Positions 5,618 through 8,227 of a DNA stretch of 8,227 bases are shown here, one piece after another. Both the position numbers and the translations under genes were made by a program. The DNA comes from an uncultured Clostridia bacterium. GTDB taxonomy: Bacteria; Bacillota; Clostridia; TANB77; CAG-508. How positions within the stretch are numbered: position 1 is the stretch's first letter; each line of letters starts with the position of its first letter. The notes under the pieces were generated by a model that was not told the DNA's origin, made no database searches, and was given only the letters and a program-made list of their open reading frames with translations. The stretch is from assembly GCA_948517135.1 (NCBI GenBank), contig CAORJJ010000083.1:1-8227 (forward strand). The letters run 5' to 3'.

Positions 5618-6208
5618 TTATTTTCTAAATATTGACATAAATTTATTTTTTATCTTTTTGAAAAATCCAATTTTTTCTGAATTTTCATTTAATGGTAAGT
5701 TATCAGTAGACGTATGAATATCACTTGAAGTTTCCTCATCAACCATATCTGTATAATCTTGAATATCTGGATTATTTTCTGTATATCTTTCATATCTTTG
5801 CACTTGACGTGGTTTAGAAAAATCTTCTAAGTCTTCTTCTCCAGTTACAACAGTTGCAGAGGCATTATCAAATAACTTTTCAATGCTGTATTTTTCACGC
5901 ATTTGCTCTTCAAGCTTATGTTGATTATTAAGCATTATATCATATAATTCTTGTTTTCTTTTCTCATCTTCACACCAATATTTTAAATGTAGTAAAGCTA
6001 TAATTTCTAATGTATATCTTTTTAATCCTTGCTTTTCTAATGGAACATATGGATTTATATGTATCTCATGATTTGGATCTTTGTATGTTCCGAAGAACTC
6101 CAACATTTTGGGTGGAATTTTATCTATATATCTTTGATTCATATGATGTATAATATAATCTACTTCTGCATATGCTTGTATATCTTCTAACGTAATTACA
6201 ACACTCAT
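5618..6208 (-). CDS. Unrecognised 196-aa protein with acidic linker and basic amphipathic C-terminus
   Basis: I do not recognise a named family. Three parts can be seen. Residues 1-112 are a helical, probably folded domain with conserved-looking turns (AYAEVDYIIHHM, the IPPKMLEFF stretch, VPLEKQGLKRYTLEIIALLHLKYW). Residues 123-178 are acidic and probably disordered (GEEDLEDF, VDEETSSD, NENSE). Residues 179-196 are a basic amphipathic end (KIGFFKKIKNKFMSIFRK) that could bind membrane lipid or RNA. There is no signal peptide and no transmembrane helix. The start is supported by GGAGG at 6216-6220. It is the second gene of a unit, 33 bases after the 146-aa gene, and ends at a strong terminator. 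Its product is presumably cytoplasmic. The folded part gives the impression of a conserved Clostridia hypothetical protein, but I cannot check this. Confidence 0.85.
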   Translation of the reverse strand: MSVVITLEDIQAYAEVDYIIHHMNQRYIDKIPPKMLEFFGTYKDPNHEIHINPYVPLEKQGLKRYTLEIIALLHLKYWCEDEKRKQELYDIMLNNQHKLEEQMREKYSIEKLFDNASATVVTGEEDLEDFSKPRQVQRYERYTENNPDIQDYTDMVDEETSSDIHTSTDNLPLNENSEKIGFFKKIKNKFMSIFRK

Positions 6209-6241
6209 TTGTAATCCTCCAATTCTTTCTTTTGTAACTTT

Positions 6242-6682
6242 CTATCTTTCTATATTATCTTTATTTACATCTTGTCCTATTTCTGTTTTTCCATTTTCTA
6301 AAATATCATTTACAATTTGCTCTGCTGTTCTAGTATCTTTGGCTAAAGCCTTTTGTTGTTCAGAAACCTTTTGACCAGCTTCTATTGTTGCATTCAAATT
6401 TGTATTTTCTGCATTTGCTAGTGAAGCCTGCAACATAGCATTTTCATCTTTTGTTGCTGAAAGCATTTCTGCTGAATATTTAGCTACTAATACTAATTTT
6501 TCTTGAACAGATTCCATCTTTTCTTCGCCAATCCAACCAATAAATGTATATGAAATTCCATTTGTTGCTTCTTTTTCTGGTGGATTTCCTTTGTATTTAA
6601 CTGTTGCTCCAGCATTTACTAGTTGATGATCTAAAATTGTTTTTCTGTCATCATCTAAAAATATGACTTCAAATTCTTCCAC
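6242..6682 (-). CDS. Unrecognised 146-aa protein with an InlB-B-repeat-like N-terminus
   Basis: The N-terminal 70 residues follow the pattern of the InlB B-repeat (Flg_new) beta domain: FEVIFLDDD, a bend, VNAGATVKYKGNPP, YTFIGW at 45-50 and a closing strand LVLVAKYS. Residues 71-146 are Ala/Asn/Glu-rich and probably helical (ENAMLQASLANAENTNLNATIEAGQKVSEQQKAL region), with a polar tail. B-repeats usually occur in secreted or surface proteins, yet no signal peptide or anchor is present, so it appears cytoplasmic. The start is GTG at 6682, chosen from AGGAGG at 6691-6696 with 8 bases between; no in-frame ATG sits near it. The stop is TAG. It is the first gene of a two-gene unit with the 196-aa gene. 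The function is unknown; the domain match is by eye. Confidence 0.82.
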   Translation of the reverse strand: MEEFEVIFLDDDRKTILDHQLVNAGATVKYKGNPPEKEATNGISYTFIGWIGEEKMESVQEKLVLVAKYSAEMLSATKDENAMLQASLANAENTNLNATIEAGQKVSEQQKALAKDTRTAEQIVNDILENGKTEIGQDVNKDNIER

Positions 6683-6718
6683 TTGCAGTACCTCCTATTA
6701 TCTTTAGTATTCCTTTAA

Positions 6719-6747
6719 ATTATATTCTTAATAAAAAAATTTTTCAA
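6719..6747 (-). promoter_or_regulatory. Promoter of the two-gene hypothetical unit
   Basis: TTGAAA (6742-6747), a 17-base spacer and TATAAT (6719-6724) on the minus strand, about 37 bases before the GTG start. It lies just after the HU terminator, so the unit is independent of HU. Confidence 0.75.
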
Positions 6748-6790
6748 ACTTATTTATGTTACATTTTTAATACAAATATAATACAAAAAG

Positions 6791-6820
6791 TAAAAAAAGA
6801 CACGAACTAAATCGTGCCTC
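6791..6820 (-). terminator. Terminator of the HU gene
   Basis: AGGCACGA (6812-6819) pairs with UCGUGUCU (6798-6805), with one G-U, around a 6-base loop. A T run follows (6792-6797). It is about 30 bases past the HU stop. Confidence 0.9.
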
Positions 6821-6849
6821 TCTATAATTTCAATAAGATACAAATCTTA

Positions 6850-7125
6850 TTAGTTGTTAACTAAATCTTTTAACGCTTTTCCAGCTTTGAATACTGGAGC
6901 TTTTGATGCTGGTATTTTGATTTCTTCTTTAGTTTGTGGGTTTCTTCCTTTTCTAGCTGCTCTTTTTCTTACTTCAAAAGATCCAAATCCAACTAATTGA
7001 ACTTTATCACCTTTTGTTAAAGATTCTGTAATAACATCAACAAATGCATTTACAGCTTCTTCAGCAGATTTTTTTGTTTCTCCTGTTTTTGCAGCTACTG
7101 CTGCTACTAATTCAGCTTTGTTCAT
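6850..7125 (-). CDS. hup: HU-family DNA-binding protein
   Basis: A 91-aa nucleoid protein that bends and compacts DNA as a homodimer. The length and pattern are those of HU. The N-terminal helices (MNKAELVAAVAAKTG, KKSAEEAVNAFVDVI) form the dimer body. The GFGSF turn is at 46-50. The DNA-gripping arm carries RNPQT (61-65), whose Pro 63 is the residue that intercalates into DNA, and VFKAGKALKDLV closes the fold. The absence of IHF-type features and the low-GC background favour HU. The start at 7125 follows AGGAGG at 7135-7140. It has its own terminator. Upstream lies the SpoVB/MurJ-like gene; in Clostridia spoVB, mazG and an HU gene often cluster, and here mazG would be missing. I could not find a convincing canonical promoter in the 165-base gap. 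Confidence 0.97.
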   Translation of the reverse strand: MNKAELVAAVAAKTGETKKSAEEAVNAFVDVITESLTKGDKVQLVGFGSFEVRKRAARKGRNPQTKEEIKIPASKAPVFKAGKALKDLVNN

Positions 7126-7157
7126 TTAAAATTACCTCCTAATAGATTTAAGTATTA

Positions 7158-7185
7158 TGTAGAATATCTATTATTTTGTTCTACA
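7158..7185. repeat. 7-bp inverted repeat upstream of HU
   Basis: TGTAGAA at 7158-7164 and its complement TTCTACA at 7179-7185 are separated by 14 bases, 33-60 bases before the HU start codon. It could be an operator in the HU promoter region. The arms are short and the region is AT-rich, so chance is possible. Confidence 0.3.
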
Positions 7186-7290
7186 ATATCTTTATTCGCC
7201 AAAATAAGCTAAAATCCTTCTTTTTTTCAAAAAAATTATCAAAAATCATTTATTTTTCAAGGGTTCTAGAACTTTATTGTTTCAAATGCC

Positions 7291-8227
7291 TTATTTTTCA
7301 ATGCTTACAAGTTTTTCAGTTTTTATATAAAAAATCAAAATATTTACCATATATACTACTATTGCAATTAAAATTGAGAAAATTATGCTAATTATTTCTG
7401 AAAAATTTATCTGTAAAAAACAATAGTATAATTTATTTGAAATTATAATCATAATTATACTGAATAAAATTGGCTTATATGTTTCTTTAAATAAGCTAAA
7501 TTTTATATATATACATTTTTTTAATGAAAAATACAATATTATAAATGATATGATATTTGAAAAAATATTTCCCAATATTGCTCCTTTTTCAAAAATTCCT
7601 TCTACTGGTATTAAAACTACATTAAAAATTATTTTAGAAACTAATCCAATAACTGATGAAATTAATAGTATTTTGGTTTTTCCAAGTCCTTGAAGAATTC
7701 CACTTATAGTTTGTATCAATAAAGCAAAAAATATACCAAAAGATGCTAAAGATAATAATTCATATCCTTCTACTGCATTTGGAAATAACAACTTAAATAT
7801 TCTTTCTGAATAAAAAAACATCCCAAATATACAAGGAATACCTATAATACATGTACTTCTCAAAGAAAATTTTATTTTTTCTACTATTCCATCTAAATTA
7901 TTTCTTGCTCTTTTTTCTGAGATTTCAGGTACTAGCGCTGTTGAAAGTGCAACATTAAATGATAATGGCAATGCTACTAAAATATCAACTTTAGAACTTA
8001 AAATTCCATATTTTCTTTTTGAACACTCTTCTCCTACTATATTTTTAAGTAACCTAACAATTGTAATAGAATCAACATTTTTTCCCAAGTTTCCAAGTAA
8101 TGAACTTATTGTTATTGGAATTGAAATAAAAACAATTTTTCTTATTATGTTTATAATTCTTTCCTTATAAAATTCATTTCCAAATTTTATTAAATTATTA
8201 CTTTTATATTTAATACATATATATATT
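7291..8227 (-). CDS. SpoVB/MurJ-like polysaccharide (lipid-linked sugar) flippase, 5' end outside window
   Basis: The frame stays open from the TAA at 7291 to the right edge, giving the C-terminal 311 residues. A TTG at 8088 is internal, because homologous-looking sequence continues upstream of it (ISIPITISSLLGNL). The family signature is the membrane segment, then residues of the type NVDSITIVRLL, KYGILSSKVDILVALPLSFN and ALSTALVPEISE. This matches the central part of SpoVB and related MATE-like flippases of the MOP superfamily, which move lipid-linked cell-wall or polysaccharide precursors across the membrane. About eight to nine hydrophobic segments can be counted, with a Lys/Glu C-terminal tail. 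Proximity to HU supports SpoVB over a capsule flippase. Ile and Lys content is high, as expected from base composition. No clear terminator follows, only weak A/T hairpins at 7220-7260. Confidence 0.9.
   Translation of the reverse strand, partial: IYICIKYKSNNLIKFGNEFYKERIINIIRKIVFISIPITISSLLGNLGKNVDSITIVRLLKNIVGEECSKRKYGILSSKVDILVALPLSFNVALSTALVPEISEKRARNNLDGIVEKIKFSLRSTCIIGIPCIFGMFFYSERIFKLLFPNAVEGYELLSLASFGIFFALLIQTISGILQGLGKTKILLISSVIGLVSKIIFNVVLIPVEGIFEKGAILGNIFSNIISFIILYFSLKKCIYIKFSLFKETYKPILFSIIMIIISNKLYYCFLQINFSEIISIIFSILIAIVVYMVNILIFYIKTEKLVSIEK

Noticed and set aside
7218..7260. Possible terminator between the flippase and HU genes
   Set aside because: Only A/T-only short stems can be drawn (for example around 7220-7235). 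They are too weak to call, so flippase transcripts may read into HU.
7126..7290. Canonical promoter for HU
   Set aside because: Candidate -10 boxes (CATAAT, TATTCT) have no acceptable -35 at 16-18 bases, so none is annotated.
7291..8088. Flippase as a complete 265-aa protein starting at TTG 8088
   Set aside because: The frame and family-like membrane sequence continue upstream to the window edge, so the gene is cut by the edge rather than starting here.
1..8227. CRISPR arrays, tRNA or rRNA genes, insertion sequences, phage genes, recoded stops
   Set aside because: No spaced direct repeats, cloverleaf sequences or transposase motifs were seen, and all genes end in ordinary TAA or TAG stops.

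Overview
The window looks like chromosome from an AT-rich, low-GC Gram-positive bacterium, most likely an uncultured gut-type member of the Clostridia. The reasons are the codon use, strong AGGAGG-type ribosome sites, TTGACA/TATAAT-type promoters with 17-bp spacers, an infC-rpmI-rplT operon behind a transcription-attenuating leader, and a SpoVB/MurJ-type flippase next to an HU gene. Apart from a 61-codon gene tail at the left edge (plus strand), every gene reads on the minus strand. So in transcription order the window runs from 8227 down to about 200.

From the right edge: a 5'-truncated SpoVB/MurJ-like flippase (7291-8227), then HU (6850-7125) with its own terminator. Next is a two-gene unit of unrecognised proteins: a 146-aa protein with an InlB-B-repeat-like N-terminus (6242-6682), and a 196-aa protein with an acidic linker and a basic amphipathic C-terminus (5618-6208). 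It has a TTGAAA-17-TATAAT promoter and a clear terminator. Then comes the translation operon infC-rpmI-rplT (5401-4278). It has a near-consensus promoter, a leader of about 137 nt ending in an intrinsic terminator just before the infC ribosome site, and an apparent AUU start codon for infC. leuS (1573-4149) follows with its own promoter and a leader too short for a T-box.

The most interesting part is the last unit, 201-1519. It sits between two terminators and has a near-consensus promoter embraced by a perfect 13-bp inverted repeat. It encodes a 296-aa radical SAM enzyme with an extra C-terminal Cys cluster. Thirteen bases later, with its ribosome site overlapping the enzyme's stop codon, comes a 78-aa peptide built from Gly-Gly-Cys-Gly repeats. 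This is the layout of a minimal RiPP (ribosomally made, post-translationally modified peptide) system: a peptide substrate plus a radical SAM maturase. The Cys repeats begin at residue 3, so any enzyme-recognition segment would have to be C-terminal. I do not recognise this peptide family. No transporter, protease or immunity gene is visible in the window.

No intergenic stretch exceeds about 220 bases. I see no tRNA, rRNA, CRISPR array, insertion sequence or phage gene.
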